Notes: a model not told the origin generated them from the letters alone. Numbered from the stretch's first letter, positions 18,601 to 26,043 are shown. The stretch is DNA of 64,000 bases from Eubacterium sp. (GCA_017406925.1 JAFQXO010000004.1:32543-96542); one strand, 5' to 3'. Numbers and translations: made by a program.

Positions 18601-19106
18601 ACAACGAAAGAATGAAGAAGGAAGGCAAGAAAGATAAGGTTATTTCTTATACTGATTTAGTGGGAACAATGATGAGTTCCGTTACAGATATCATAAATGC
18701 TATAAGTTATGTGCTCATTGCCTTTGTGGCAATATCGTTAATAGTTTCTTCTATTATGATTGGTGTAATTACGTATATTAGCGTGCTCGAGAGGAAGAAA
18801 GAGATTGGAGTCCTCAGGGCCATCGGTGCTTCGAAGCGTAATATCTCAAATGTATTTAACGCGGAGACATTTATTATTGGAGCGCTGGCTGGTGTGATTG
18901 GAATAGTGATTACGAACTTGCTTTTGATTCCAGGAAATATTCTGATCAAGCATTTAGCTAAGGGCACAGAGATTCGAGCAGCGTTACCGCTTGGCGCAGC
19001 AGCCATACTAATACTGCTGAGTATAATATTGACTTTGATAGGTGGAATTATTCCATCGAGAAAGGCTGCGAAGCAAGATCCGGTTGTGGCGTTGAGAAGT
19101 GAATAG
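15684..19106 (+). CDS. MacB/FtsX-like ABC transporter, fused ATPase and permease
   Basis: The 1140-residue protein starts with an ATPase domain (residues 1-225): Walker A GPSGSGKT at 38-45, signature LSGGQMQR and Walker B ILLADEPTGALDS. A first TM follows near residue 290 (TILVAFAGSIGIIGIALIL), then an extracytoplasmic region of about 700 residues. The end is a FtsX-type three-TM permease with VLERKKEIGVLRAIGASKRNI and a last TM near ILILLSIILTLIGGII. Such transporters usually export or sense peptides or act in envelope stress rather than import. Residues about 690-875 hold three tandem helical repeats. The ribosome site before ATG 15684 is weak. Confidence 0.88.
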   Translation: MLELKNIKKEYKTGDFVQTALDNVSLKFRDSEFVAILGPSGSGKTTMLNIIGGLDRYDSGDLVINDISTKNYKSRNWDSYRNHAVGFVFQNYNLISHQSVLSNVELALTISGVSRSERKRRALDALEQVGLKEHAKKKPNQLSGGQMQRVAIARALINDPEILLADEPTGALDSATSVQVMELLKKVAKDRLVVMVTHNPNLANTYSTRIVELKDGRVTSDSNAPTEEEMRAASVVGLMNETGTNVYASESPSRLKADKKGNMGKASMGFLTALGLSFNNLKTKKARTILVAFAGSIGIIGIALILSLSNGVNTYIKGIEEDTLSEYPIQIVKNHVDFSSMLKETRDARAERKPGEKAVVEVKTVTNTITNTRSNDLKALKKEIESKHDEYFEYAKAIEYLYNVSPLIYKQNSGKWNQVNPNESFKSMGFDSSSSTMMSSFGMSMDMFFKIPDDERLYKNQYDVKAGHWPKNKNELVLVLTENGAVLDQVLYTLGFRDPDEFDKAMKDYMSGKKVKIATDKRSYDYDDFIGVSFKLVNSADCYKYDKEYKVWTSKKDNDKYMKKIVKASPEIKIVGVVRPKKDTTATMLQSGIAYTSALEDYVIDEAAKSKIVKEQLKNPKINVFTGKKFNSKNKGFNLSKLFALNPDALKNIFAFDASKMNMDGMDLSDLNFGTGSMMDLLKNSGKKVTEKQLQKMFSKILKNYSKYAKKHKIDTLDDYVNDYSSFLLSDTAAKIISDGLSEQVKKGKISIDTSAMEKMVGKVMSGFQDYLVKKHYTDMSKMSEYFSEYMETDEASQIIGEAMGDMLSSAKFNVSQKDMRKLMNKLNKSYKKYAKKHKLATMESVMKGFTKYLSSKSAQKQITKIVGKMVDMDKLQKTIGDEFGKTLGNLISSKLKDAFNMDTSKFADMMKKGSTQKDIEDLMKSLMGTEIASYEQNLQTLGYADKREPYEIRLYPKDFVSKDKLADLISDYNERMKKEGKKDKVISYTDLVGTMMSSVTDIINAISYVLIAFVAISLIVSSIMIGVITYISVLERKKEIGVLRAIGASKRNISNVFNAETFIIGALAGVIGIVITNLLLIPGNILIKHLAKGTEIRAALPLGAAAILILLSIILTLIGGIIPSRKAAKQDPVVALRSE

Positions 19107-19115
19107 AAAAAATAT

Positions 19116-19150
19116 AAAAAGGATTGGATTCGAGGAATCCAATCCTTTTA
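19116..19150. terminator. Bidirectional terminator between ABC transporter and XRE gene
   Basis: AAAAGGATTGGATTC and its perfect complement form a 15-bp stem with a GAG loop, flanked by A and T runs. It serves the transporter gene on the plus strand and the convergent XRE gene on the minus strand. Confidence 0.9.
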
Positions 19151-19165
19151 AAATAAGAACAGTGT

Positions 19166-19477
19166 TTATTTATGCGAGAAAGTCGTAATTAGATTAACGA
19201 TTGTATCAAACTCAGTCCTGTTCAACGAACTAAAGTAGGGAAGTAGTCTGTTGATGACAATCGGATATTTATTAGTAGTGTCAAAGAACTCGACAGGTGT
19301 AATCTCTAACTCTTCGCATATCTTGAAAAAGGCTTCCATAGAAGGAAGAATTCTTCCGTTTTCAATACTGTTAATATAACCGGTATGTTGTCCGACCTTA
19401 AGGCTTAAATCTCTAGCGCTGATACCGCTAGAACCTACAAGTGTAGATAACCGCTTCGCAAAATCGTTTCTATTCAT
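19166..19477 (-). CDS. XRE-family helix-turn-helix regulator (copy 1)
   Basis: This 103-residue protein has an N-terminal HTH_3 domain, about residues 5-62, with ISARDLSLKVGQHTGYINSI as the recognition region and ITPVEFFD closing the domain. A short C-terminal helix (FDTIVNLITTF) may dimerise. It is strongly similar to the XRE protein at 19640-19957, especially residues 19-66. Size and position beside a restriction-modification system recall controller (C) proteins. The ATG follows AAGGGGGAG. Its upstream region carries a direct repeat that the other copy lacks. Confidence 0.85.
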   Translation of the reverse strand: MNRNDFAKRLSTLVGSSGISARDLSLKVGQHTGYINSIENGRILPSMEAFFKICEELEITPVEFFDTTNKYPIVINRLLPYFSSLNRTEFDTIVNLITTFSHK

Positions 19478-19527
19478 AAACTCCCCCTTGCGTTATACTT
19501 TATCGTATTCTTATAAAAAACCTATGA

Positions 19528-19569
19528 CTTTAAAAACGATATTTTGCCAAAATGTCGCTTTAAAAACGA
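19528..19569 (-). repeat. Direct repeat upstream of XRE copy 1, candidate operator
   Basis: CTTTAAAAACGA occurs at 19528-19539 and again at 19558-19569, exactly 30 bp apart, about three helical turns. It lies upstream of the minus-strand XRE gene. Same-face spacing suggests cooperative binding by a dimeric regulator. Function is inferred. Confidence 0.5.
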
Positions 19570-19582
19570 CAAAGGGTAAAAT

Positions 19583-19622
19583 AAAAAGGATTGAATTCTT
19601 TTTTAAAATTCAATCCTTTTTA
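19583..19622. terminator. Terminator after XRE copy 2
   Basis: AAAAAGGATTGAATT pairs with AATTCAATCCTTTTT over a T-rich loop. It ends the minus-strand XRE copy 2 transcript. Its sequence is close to the terminator at 19116-19150, which supports duplication of the whole XRE unit. Confidence 0.8.
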
Positions 19623-19639
19623 TTGATAGCTTAATAATG

Positions 19640-19957
19640 CTATTTATTTTTGTCCGCTAGAGCTTCAATGATAAGCGCAATGTTATTGTACTCATCTTCA
19701 GAAAGCAAATCTAAAAAAGGAATTAATCTTCCAAGTCTTTCGGGATGCTTATTATCCAAATCGAAAAAGTCTACAGGAGTAATATCCAACTCTTCGCATA
19801 TCTTGAAGAAGACTTCCATAGAAGGATATGCCCTACCATTTTCTATGCTATTTATATAACCAGAATTTTGTCCTATCTTTAAACTTAAATCTCTAGCACT
19901 AATTCCGTTAGCATTTATTAATTCAGTTAATCTCTTTGTAAATAAAACTTTATTCAT
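19640..19957 (-). CDS. XRE-family helix-turn-helix regulator (copy 2), divergent from mod
   Basis: This 105-residue HTH_3 protein is a paralogue of copy 1; it shares ISARDLSLKIGQ, GYINSIENGR and FFKICEELDITPVDFFD. It is transcribed divergently from the type III mod gene across a 133-bp region that contains a large palindrome. A likely minus-strand promoter (TTACGA, 17 bp, TATTAT) has its -35 box in the left arm of that palindrome. This is the layout expected of an autoregulated controller that also sets mod expression. The role is inferred from arrangement. Confidence 0.85.
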   Translation of the reverse strand: MNKVLFTKRLTELINANGISARDLSLKIGQNSGYINSIENGRAYPSMEVFFKICEELDITPVDFFDLDNKHPERLGRLIPFLDLLSEDEYNNIALIIEALADKNK

Positions 19958-19999
19958 ATAAACCTCACCCCTATACTTTATAATATTCTCTTAAGAAAG

Positions 20000-20051
20000 G
20001 TATCGTAATGACTGCGATATATTCGTTGAAATAACGCAACCATTACGATAC
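20000..20051. promoter_or_regulatory. 52-bp palindromic control region between XRE copy 2 and mod
   Basis: GTATCGTAATG (20000-20010) and CATTACGATAC (20041-20051) are a perfect 11-bp inverted repeat. Inside, TGCG at 20013-20016 and CGCA at 20035-20038 extend it, giving 18 of 21 matching positions per half. The right arm overlaps the -10 box of mod, and the left arm overlaps the putative -35 box of the XRE gene. It is the best candidate operator for an XRE protein in this island. Confidence 0.65.
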
Positions 20052-20054
20052 AAT
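20026..20054 (+). promoter_or_regulatory. mod promoter
   Basis: TTGAAA (20026-20031) and TACAAT (20049-20054) with a 17-bp spacer, embedded in the palindromic region, about 36 bases before the mod start codon. Confidence 0.7.
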
Positions 20055-20090
20055 ATTTTTTAGGAAATACGCTTAATAAGAGGTGGAAAT

Positions 20091-21866
20091 ATGAGTAGCA
20101 CAAATCTATCTGCTAAAAAAAGAAAACGTATGTTGGAGTTTTTAGGTAAACTAAAAACACAGTTTTCTGAGGATAATAATCCAGAAGCGTCAGAGTCTAG
20201 TAATGATCAAAAGATAGATAGAGAAGAAGTCCTTAAAGCTATTAATGAAATAGAAAATGAACTCATAAGTAAAAAATATGGGCTGGTATGGGAAGAGCAT
20301 GAGGAAGAAGTAGACCGCATGCTTGAAAATAACATACCAGTTTTTTCTGAAGTAAAAGATAAAGAAATTATAAATGATGCCGAGGATAATGATTATAACT
20401 TCTTAATAGAGGGAGATAATCTCCATAGTCTTAAATTGCTCGAAAAAACTCATAAAGGAAAGATAGACGTGATTTATATAGATCCACCATATAATACGGG
20501 AAACAAAGATTTTGTATACGATGATAAATATGTTGGAGAAGATGATTCATATAGACATAGTAAATGGATATCGTTTATAAATGAAAGATTAGGGACTGCA
20601 CGTAGTCTGTTGAAAGAAGATGGGCTTATTTTTATCAGTATTAATGATTGCGAATTGTCTAGTGTAAAATTGTTATGCGATGGAATCATGGGGGAAAAGA
20701 ATTATGTAGAGAACTTTATTTGGGTAAAAAATTCTGGAGGATCCTTATCCAAAACAACATTAACTAGGCATGAATATGTTTTGTGCTATGCAAAAAATAT
20801 AGAAAAATCATATCGTAATAGCATTTACATGATGTTAAAACCTGGTTATAGAGAGATTACAAATCTAATTGAAAAAAGCAAAGATAATAAATGTTCTATT
20901 GAAGAGACAGAACAGATAATTAAAAAATACTATAAAAATAATCCTGACTTGAAGGGGATATCTTTATACAACAATATTGATGAGGAATATAGGTGCTTCA
21001 GGACGTTGCCTATCACTGCGCCAAATAATCAATTCTATGATGTTCTTCATCCGATAACAAAGAAGCCAGTAAAAGTTCCACCACGAGGATGGTCGTGGAG
21101 TAAAGAAACAATGGAAAAGAATATAAAGAATGGGAAAGTGTTGTTTGGAAAAGATGAATCATATGGTATCAGTCAAAAGTTATATTTAGAAGATGCAAAG
21201 TATGAACATAAAAGATCTACTTTTAATTGTGATCAAGCTGAAGGAAATAAAGATTTGAAAAACGTATTGAGCAAGAATAATGTTTTTGATAATCCTAAAC
21301 CAGTATCATTGTTAAATTATATTCTTCAGAATGCAAACAAGAATTCAATTGTCCTTGATTTCTTCGCTGGATCAGGAACCACGGGGCAAGCTGTGCTTGA
21401 ATTAAATAAAGAAGATGGTGGTAATCGTAAATTTATTCTCTGTACTAATAATGAAAACAATATTTGTGAGGATGTTACATATCAAAGAGTGAAGACTGTT
21501 ATTACTGGGAAGCGTAAAGATGGATCAGAATATTCAGAAGGTATACCAGCAAATTTAAAATACTATAAAACAGATTTTGTTTCTAAAGATGCTGAATATG
21601 TAGAAGATGATTTGCTTAGGAGTACAAAAGAATTAATTCAATTAGAACATGGAATAGATATTGATAAGAGTGACTATTGTCTAGTGTTATCAGAAGAGGA
21701 TGCCGATGGCCTAGAAAAAAAGATAGACGGTATGGAATCGTTAAAAGGGATATACATTGCAAATGATGTGCTTTTGACATCGAATCAAAAGGATATATTC
21801 AAGAATTACGAACAATACATAATTCCAGATTGCTTTTATGAAAAAGAAATTATAAATATCACATAA
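20091..21866 (+). CDS. mod: Type III restriction-modification DNA methyltransferase (Mod)
   Basis: This 591-residue adenine-N6 methyltransferase of the beta class has the catalytic DPPYNTG motif near residue 131, before the SAM motif FAGSGTTGQAVLELN near residue 424. That order and length are those of type III Mod subunits. The middle of the protein (about residues 230-400) would hold the target recognition domain. Mod gives sequence specificity and methylates one strand of an asymmetric site; with Res it forms the endonuclease. GAGGTGG precedes the ATG. The gene is distinctly AT-rich with AAA/ATA-heavy codons, suggesting horizontal origin. The peptide-toxin element follows before res. Confidence 0.92.
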   Translation: MSSTNLSAKKRKRMLEFLGKLKTQFSEDNNPEASESSNDQKIDREEVLKAINEIENELISKKYGLVWEEHEEEVDRMLENNIPVFSEVKDKEIINDAEDNDYNFLIEGDNLHSLKLLEKTHKGKIDVIYIDPPYNTGNKDFVYDDKYVGEDDSYRHSKWISFINERLGTARSLLKEDGLIFISINDCELSSVKLLCDGIMGEKNYVENFIWVKNSGGSLSKTTLTRHEYVLCYAKNIEKSYRNSIYMMLKPGYREITNLIEKSKDNKCSIEETEQIIKKYYKNNPDLKGISLYNNIDEEYRCFRTLPITAPNNQFYDVLHPITKKPVKVPPRGWSWSKETMEKNIKNGKVLFGKDESYGISQKLYLEDAKYEHKRSTFNCDQAEGNKDLKNVLSKNNVFDNPKPVSLLNYILQNANKNSIVLDFFAGSGTTGQAVLELNKEDGGNRKFILCTNNENNICEDVTYQRVKTVITGKRKDGSEYSEGIPANLKYYKTDFVSKDAEYVEDDLLRSTKELIQLEHGIDIDKSDYCLVLSEEDADGLEKKIDGMESLKGIYIANDVLLTSNQKDIFKNYEQYIIPDCFYEKEIINIT

Positions 21867-22007
21867 AGAAAATAAAAAATACATATACAAAATATTGCAT
21901 TAGTAGGTGCCGAGGTTTATAATGTCGTCGGGTGTTACCTGAATGGTGGCGATTAGCCCTTCTTTCGATAATCAATCATAAGATTGAAAAGAAAGGAGGT
22001 GGTGCCT

Positions 22008-22076
22008 ATGACGGATTTTGAATTGTTAATTGTGATATTAACAGTAATGCTAGTTGTTATGGACACAAAAAAGTAA
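22008..22076 (+). CDS. Holin-like small hydrophobic peptide, candidate type I toxin
   Basis: This is a 22-residue peptide: MTDFELL, a hydrophobic stretch of about 12 residues, and the charged end DTKK. The ribosome site AAAGGAGGTG is very strong, 8 bases from the ATG, but can be masked by a hairpin. The shape resembles the putative holin-like toxins of Firmicutes (TxpA/BsrG-like, Hol_Tox), which insert in the membrane. It is shorter than most of these. The stop codon lies inside a terminator stem. It was found by reading the mod-res gap; identity rests on size, composition and RNA structure, not on a database match. Confidence 0.6.
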   Translation: MTDFELLIVILTVMLVVMDTKK

Positions 22077-22102
22077 TCGCCAGTACCCTGACGATTACTT
22101 TT
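22069..22102 (+). terminator. Terminator of the peptide toxin mRNA
   Basis: AAAAGTAATCGCCAG pairs with CTGACGATTACTTTT with one mismatch and a 4-nt loop, ending in a short T run. The stem core AATCGCCAGTA recurs in the terminator after res (24421-24455). Confidence 0.7.
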
Positions 22103-22208
22103 AAGTAAAAGTGTAAGGGCTAACCATAATGGTAGCACCTTTTGTATTTTCAAAATAACACATTACAAAATATTTTTCAATAGGATTATTAAAGAAAAAG
22201 GGACGAAA

Positions 22209-24422
22209 ATGATTAAGGTAAAATTATTTGATTTTCAAAAAGAAGCAGTAGATAAATTGCTAGATTATGCTTTATCTCATGATACTAAGAATACTATTAC
22301 TATGAAGGCCCCAACAGGGTCGGGAAAGACGGTTATGCTTATCGATTATATTGATAAGTTTATAAATCATGTTGGCAATGAGTATGCTTTTGTTTGGCTC
22401 TGTCCTGGCAAGGGCGATCTTGAAATGCAAAGTTATGAGAGTATGCTTAACATTGCGCCAGGTTTGAAATCAGGGGATTTATTCGACGCTTTGAACAATG
22501 GATTCGAAGAAGGAAGTACAACATTTATTAATTGGGAATTGATTACAAAAAAAGGTAATCGTGCTATTACAGATAGTGAAAAGAAAAATCTTTACGATAG
22601 AATAGATGAAGCAAAGCGAAACGGAATAAAATTTATAGTAATAATCGATGAAGAGCATAGTAATGACACGAAAAAAGCGAATGATATAATTAATTATTTT
22701 AACCCAGAGCATATTATCCGTGTAAGTGCTACGGCCAAAAAGAATCAAAAAACAGAATTCTTTGAGATTGATGAGCAAGATGTAATTAATAGTGGGCTTA
22801 TAACCAAAGCTATATATGTTAATGAAGGAATAGAAGACGATACCGAAGTGGATGAAGATTATAAATTTTTATTGCCTCTGGCAGACGAGAAGCGAAAAGA
22901 AATGATTAACAGTTATAAAAAGTTAGGTGTAAATGTAAATCCTTTGGTGCTGATTCAATTTCCGAACGGAAAGCCCGAGTATATAGAAGCTGTAGAAAAG
23001 CAACTTGAAACAATGGACTATACATATAATAACGGAATGGTTTCGAAGTGGATGAGTGGTGCACACAAAGATTTACCAGATAACCTTACTGAAAACAATA
23101 GCACTAAAGCGTTCCTATTAATGAAGCAAGCTATATCAACTGGTTGGGATTGTCCTAGGGCGAAGATTTTGGTAAAACTTCGTGAAAACATGAGTGAACA
23201 ATTTACAATTCAGACTATAGGTAGAATCAGACGTACCCCAGAGCGTAAACACTACGAAGATGAGGTGCTCGACTATTCATATGTTTATACCTTTGATGAA
23301 GAGTATAAAAATGGACTCATAGGAGAACTGGATAGGGCGTACGAACCAAGGAGGCTATTCTTAAAAGACAAGTGTAAAGAGATAACTCTAGAGAAAGAAA
23401 ATCGCGATTTAGATTATGAAGGTCTAGGATCAAAGGAAGTGTGCGAAACTATCTTCGAATACTTAAAAGATAAATACAAGCTAACAGATGATTATAAAAA
23501 GAATGAAGAAATACTAGCTGGAAGAGGCTTCGTGTTTGGCGATGAAATAGACAAACAAATAGGCGCTGGAAAAGTAGCATTAACAGAAGATTTAGAAAAG
23601 GGAATAGAGCATAAAAATATTAAAGTGAGGATGGACACACATCTTCATGGAATCATGCGACTTCACAATGAAGACATACTTAAGCATATTCTTGGAATGT
23701 CTAACGAAGAAGTGAGAACTATATTATTACGCTTGTTTAGAAATGAGAAAAAGAAAAAGTTCAAAATACTTGCACTGAAAACAAAAGAGTACAATGCCTT
23801 TATCATAAATAATATTGATAAACTTAAAGAAGATTTTAGAGAAGTAGTAGCAAAAAAATATAGTCAGAAAAAATTGTTTACCCATATTCCAAATCCGAAA
23901 AAATCCACATTTAAAATTCCTGAAATGGATTTTTATAATTATGATGTTGGAGTGAAAGATGAAACTTTATATGAAAAAAATGTATATGAAGGATATACAT
24001 CAGGCTTTGTTACGAGTAATGTAAGAAGTGGTCCGGAAATGCTGTTTGAAGAGTATTGCAACAATGATACTGATATTGAATGGTTTTATAAAAATGGAGA
24101 TAAAGGGCAAAACTATTTTTCTATAGTTTATGTGGATGGTGTATATAATCAACACCTTTTCTACCCAGATTATTTAGTTAAGGATAAAGAGGATAATATC
24201 TGGATAATAGAAACTAAGGGTGGCGAAAAGAAAGGTGAAGATAAAAACATAGATAAACAAGCAAAGAATAAATTTAAAGCATTTAAAAATTACGCCAATA
24301 AGCATAATATAAAATGGGGTTTTGTCCGTGATAAGGATAACAAGTTATATATAAACAATACAGAGTATGAAGAAGATATGAATAGTGATAATTGGGAAAA
24401 AATAGAAAAACAACTGAAATAA
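22209..24422 (+). CDS. res: Type III restriction enzyme subunit (Res), helicase-nuclease
   Basis: This 737-residue DEAD/DEAH-type translocase has a C-terminal nuclease. Visible motifs are APTGSGKT (residues 34-41, Walker A), DEEH (147-150, Walker B), RVSATAK (motif III) and QTIGRIRRTPERK (motif VI). Near residues 650-675 a PD-(D/E)xK nuclease appears as PDYL...WIIETKGG. It is shorter than the roughly 970-residue Res of EcoP15I but contains all core parts. AAGGGA precedes the ATG. Unlike most type III systems, 342 bp separate it from mod, filled by the toxin-like element. It is AT-rich like mod. Confidence 0.9.
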   Translation: MIKVKLFDFQKEAVDKLLDYALSHDTKNTITMKAPTGSGKTVMLIDYIDKFINHVGNEYAFVWLCPGKGDLEMQSYESMLNIAPGLKSGDLFDALNNGFEEGSTTFINWELITKKGNRAITDSEKKNLYDRIDEAKRNGIKFIVIIDEEHSNDTKKANDIINYFNPEHIIRVSATAKKNQKTEFFEIDEQDVINSGLITKAIYVNEGIEDDTEVDEDYKFLLPLADEKRKEMINSYKKLGVNVNPLVLIQFPNGKPEYIEAVEKQLETMDYTYNNGMVSKWMSGAHKDLPDNLTENNSTKAFLLMKQAISTGWDCPRAKILVKLRENMSEQFTIQTIGRIRRTPERKHYEDEVLDYSYVYTFDEEYKNGLIGELDRAYEPRRLFLKDKCKEITLEKENRDLDYEGLGSKEVCETIFEYLKDKYKLTDDYKKNEEILAGRGFVFGDEIDKQIGAGKVALTEDLEKGIEHKNIKVRMDTHLHGIMRLHNEDILKHILGMSNEEVRTILLRLFRNEKKKKFKILALKTKEYNAFIINNIDKLKEDFREVVAKKYSQKKLFTHIPNPKKSTFKIPEMDFYNYDVGVKDETLYEKNVYEGYTSGFVTSNVRSGPEMLFEEYCNNDTDIEWFYKNGDKGQNYFSIVYVDGVYNQHLFYPDYLVKDKEDNIWIIETKGGEKKGEDKNIDKQAKNKFKAFKNYANKHNIKWGFVRDKDNKLYINNTEYEEDMNSDNWEKIEKQLK

Positions 24423-24455
24423 AAATAATCGCCAGTAATACTGGCGATTATTTTT
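24421..24455. terminator. Bidirectional terminator after res
   Basis: AAAAATAATCGCCAG and CTGGCGATTATTTTT form a perfect 15-bp stem with a TAATA loop. The stop codon of res and that of the convergent methyltransferase gene both lie at its edges. Confidence 0.9.
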
Positions 24456-25332
24456 ATTTCTTCATCCACCTGCCACTTGCTCCGCAAGGAAGGACAAGTC
24501 CGTTAGATGCTACAGGCAGTCCGACTTCATTGGCTTCAGCTACACCGCCGAACTTAGAAACAATGCAAGTATTAATCATATATGAAAGAACTGCAGGCTG
24601 TAGGCCGGTCGTGTATGAGTTGATGAGGAAGAAGAGTGCATCATCTTTCAATACTTCAGTAGTGAGTTCGATGAATTCGAATATGTTGTCCTCAATCTTC
24701 CAAATCTCACCTTTAGGGCCTCTGCCGTATGATGGCGGATCCATGATGATGGCATCATATTTGTTGCCACGCCTAATCTCGCGCTCGACGAATTTTTTAC
24801 AATCATCGACTAGCCATCTTACAGGTCTGTCAGCCAAGTTAGAACTCTTAGCGTTTTCCTTGGCCCAGCCAACCATACCTTTCGATGCATCCACATGTGT
24901 GACATGCGCTCCAGCCTCTAATGCCGCTAGAGTAGCACCGCCTGTATATGCGAAAAGGTTTAAAACCTTGATCTCTCTATCAGGATTCTCAGCCTTTGCC
25001 TTCTTTATGATCTCGCTAAACCAATCCCAATTAGTCGCCTGTTCAGGGAATAAGCCCGTATGCTTAAAACTGAAAGGCTTCAAATTAAACGTAAGATTTT
25101 TATAATTTATAGTCCATGCCTCCGGCAAATCGTGGAATTCCCACTCGCCACCGCCTTTTTTGCTGCGATGATAGTGTCCGTTAGGGCGATACCACCTATT
25201 ATCAGACTTTTCAGTGTCCCAAATCACCTGTGGGTCTGGTCTGACAAGGAAAAAATCCCCCCAGCGCTCCAACTTTTCGCCGCCAGAAGTGTCTAAAACC
25301 TCGTACTCTTTCCAATTATCTGCAATCCACAT
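24454..25332 (-). CDS. Class I SAM-dependent methyltransferase, RlmI/RlmL-like
   Basis: The 292-residue protein contains the SAM site VLNLFAYTGGATLAALEAG, the acidic HVDASKGMV and the catalytic-type IMDPPSYGRGPKGE. These are as in COG1092 rRNA methyltransferases that modify 23S rRNA. The long N-terminal PUA domain of classical RlmI is absent; instead a beta-rich segment (WGDFFLVRPDPQ) comes first. Target base is unknown. It ends ...LPCGASGRWMKK at the terminator shared with res. AGGAG precedes the ATG. It is transcribed away from the S10 operon. Confidence 0.85.
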   Translation of the reverse strand: MWIADNWKEYEVLDTSGGEKLERWGDFFLVRPDPQVIWDTEKSDNRWYRPNGHYHRSKKGGGEWEFHDLPEAWTINYKNLTFNLKPFSFKHTGLFPEQATNWDWFSEIIKKAKAENPDREIKVLNLFAYTGGATLAALEAGAHVTHVDASKGMVGWAKENAKSSNLADRPVRWLVDDCKKFVEREIRRGNKYDAIIMDPPSYGRGPKGEIWKIEDNIFEFIELTTEVLKDDALFFLINSYTTGLQPAVLSYMINTCIVSKFGGVAEANEVGLPVASNGLVLPCGASGRWMKK

Positions 25333-25441
25333 ATATGTCTCCTATAATAATAGTTATTGCGAAAGCACTAATCGTGACTTCGTCAATGAAAATAGTAAAA
25401 CTAATGCGAAAAAATGTCAAACTATCACATAAAAAAAGTGC

Positions 25442-25470
25442 TTGCATTTATATATTTTTTGTTATAAAAT
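25442..25470 (+). promoter_or_regulatory. Promoter of the S10 operon
   Basis: TTGCAT (25442-25447) and TAAAAT (25465-25470), spacer 17 bp, preceded by AAAAAAAGTGC. The same hexamers, spacing and upstream sequence occur before rpmJ (38016-38044), which supports the call. Confidence 0.75.
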
Positions 25471-25474
25471 GGTT

Positions 25475-25728
25475 CTTGCTGTGGCATTGATAGCGTTGAT
25501 ACGTGAGGTTGCTACATTATATAAAGCTTACAATGTATGTATAATGTAGGTTTTTACGTGGAGCGAATGTCAAGTTATGAAACTGGCGACAAGTCACTGT
25601 ACTACATAAGGTCCACCAGTAGAGTGGAAACACCGTGTGAGAGTTGCACATATTTATGACACACACGGACAGGTTGTACGGTCACCGCTTGTCGTGCTAA
25701 ATAGTACGAAAAGGAGGCGACTTTTTTT
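25475..25728 (+). promoter_or_regulatory. Long structured leader of the S10 operon
   Basis: About 250 nt between the promoter and rpsJ hold several hairpins. The largest pairs CTACATTATA (25512-25521) with TATAATGTAG (25540-25549). Another pairs CCGTGTG (25633-25639) with CACACGG (25662-25668). The leader resembles in size the L4-controlled S10 leader of E. coli but I see no sequence match. Autogenous control by an operon protein is inferred. It ends in AAAAGGAGG before rpsJ. Confidence 0.55.
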
Positions 25729-26043
25729 ATGGCACAGGCACAGAAAATGAGAATTACATTAAAGGCTTACGATCACAAGTTAGTAGATCAGTCAGCCGCT
25801 AAGATTGTTGAAACTGCTAAGAAGGCAGGATCAGATGTAAGTGGTCCAGTACCTCTTCCAACTAAGAAGGAAGTAGTTACTATTCTTAGAGCTGTACACA
25901 AGTACAAGGATTCTAGAGAGCAGTTTGAGCAGAGAACTCATAAGAGATTAATCGATATTATCTCACCTACTCCAAAGGCAGTAGATTCTTTATCAAGACT
26001 CGAGATGCCAGCAGGTGTTTATATCGATATTAAGATGAAATAA
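25729..26043 (+). CDS. rpsJ: 30S ribosomal protein uS10
   Basis: uS10 is part of the 30S head and also pairs with NusB in transcription antitermination. The 104-residue product begins [23 protein letters not shown] and has [15 protein letters not shown] and [16 protein letters not shown], both conserved. The ATG follows AAAAGGAGG. It opens the S10 operon after a long leader. Confidence 0.98.
   Translation: MAQAQKMRITLKAYDHKLVDQSAAKIVETAKKAGSDVSGPVPLPTKKEVVTILRAVHKYKDSREQFEQRTHKRLIDIISPTPKAVDSLSRLEMPAGVYIDIKMK

Larger units (their letters stand above)
21931..22139. ncRNA. Type I toxin-antitoxin-like RNA element between mod and res
   Basis: This unit carries a tiny hydrophobic ORF and long-range pairing. 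GGTGTTACC...TTAGCCCTT (21931-21961) is complementary to AAGGGCTAACC...GGTAGCACC (22115-22139), so the 5' and 3' ends of the RNA can anneal. CCTTCTTTC (21958-21966) can pair with GAAAGGAGG (21991-21999), hiding the ribosome site, and CAATC-ATAA-GATTG closes that hairpin. These are hallmarks of type I toxin mRNAs. An antisense RNA is expected on the minus strand. A 66-codon minus-strand frame here is probably only its shadow. RNA boundaries are not known. Confidence 0.6.

Noticed and set aside
21953-22153. 66-codon minus-strand frame over the peptide toxin element
   Set aside because: It is antisense to the toxin and its arms lie in RNA stems. More likely the shadow of an antisense RNA than a protein gene; no ribosome site was seen.
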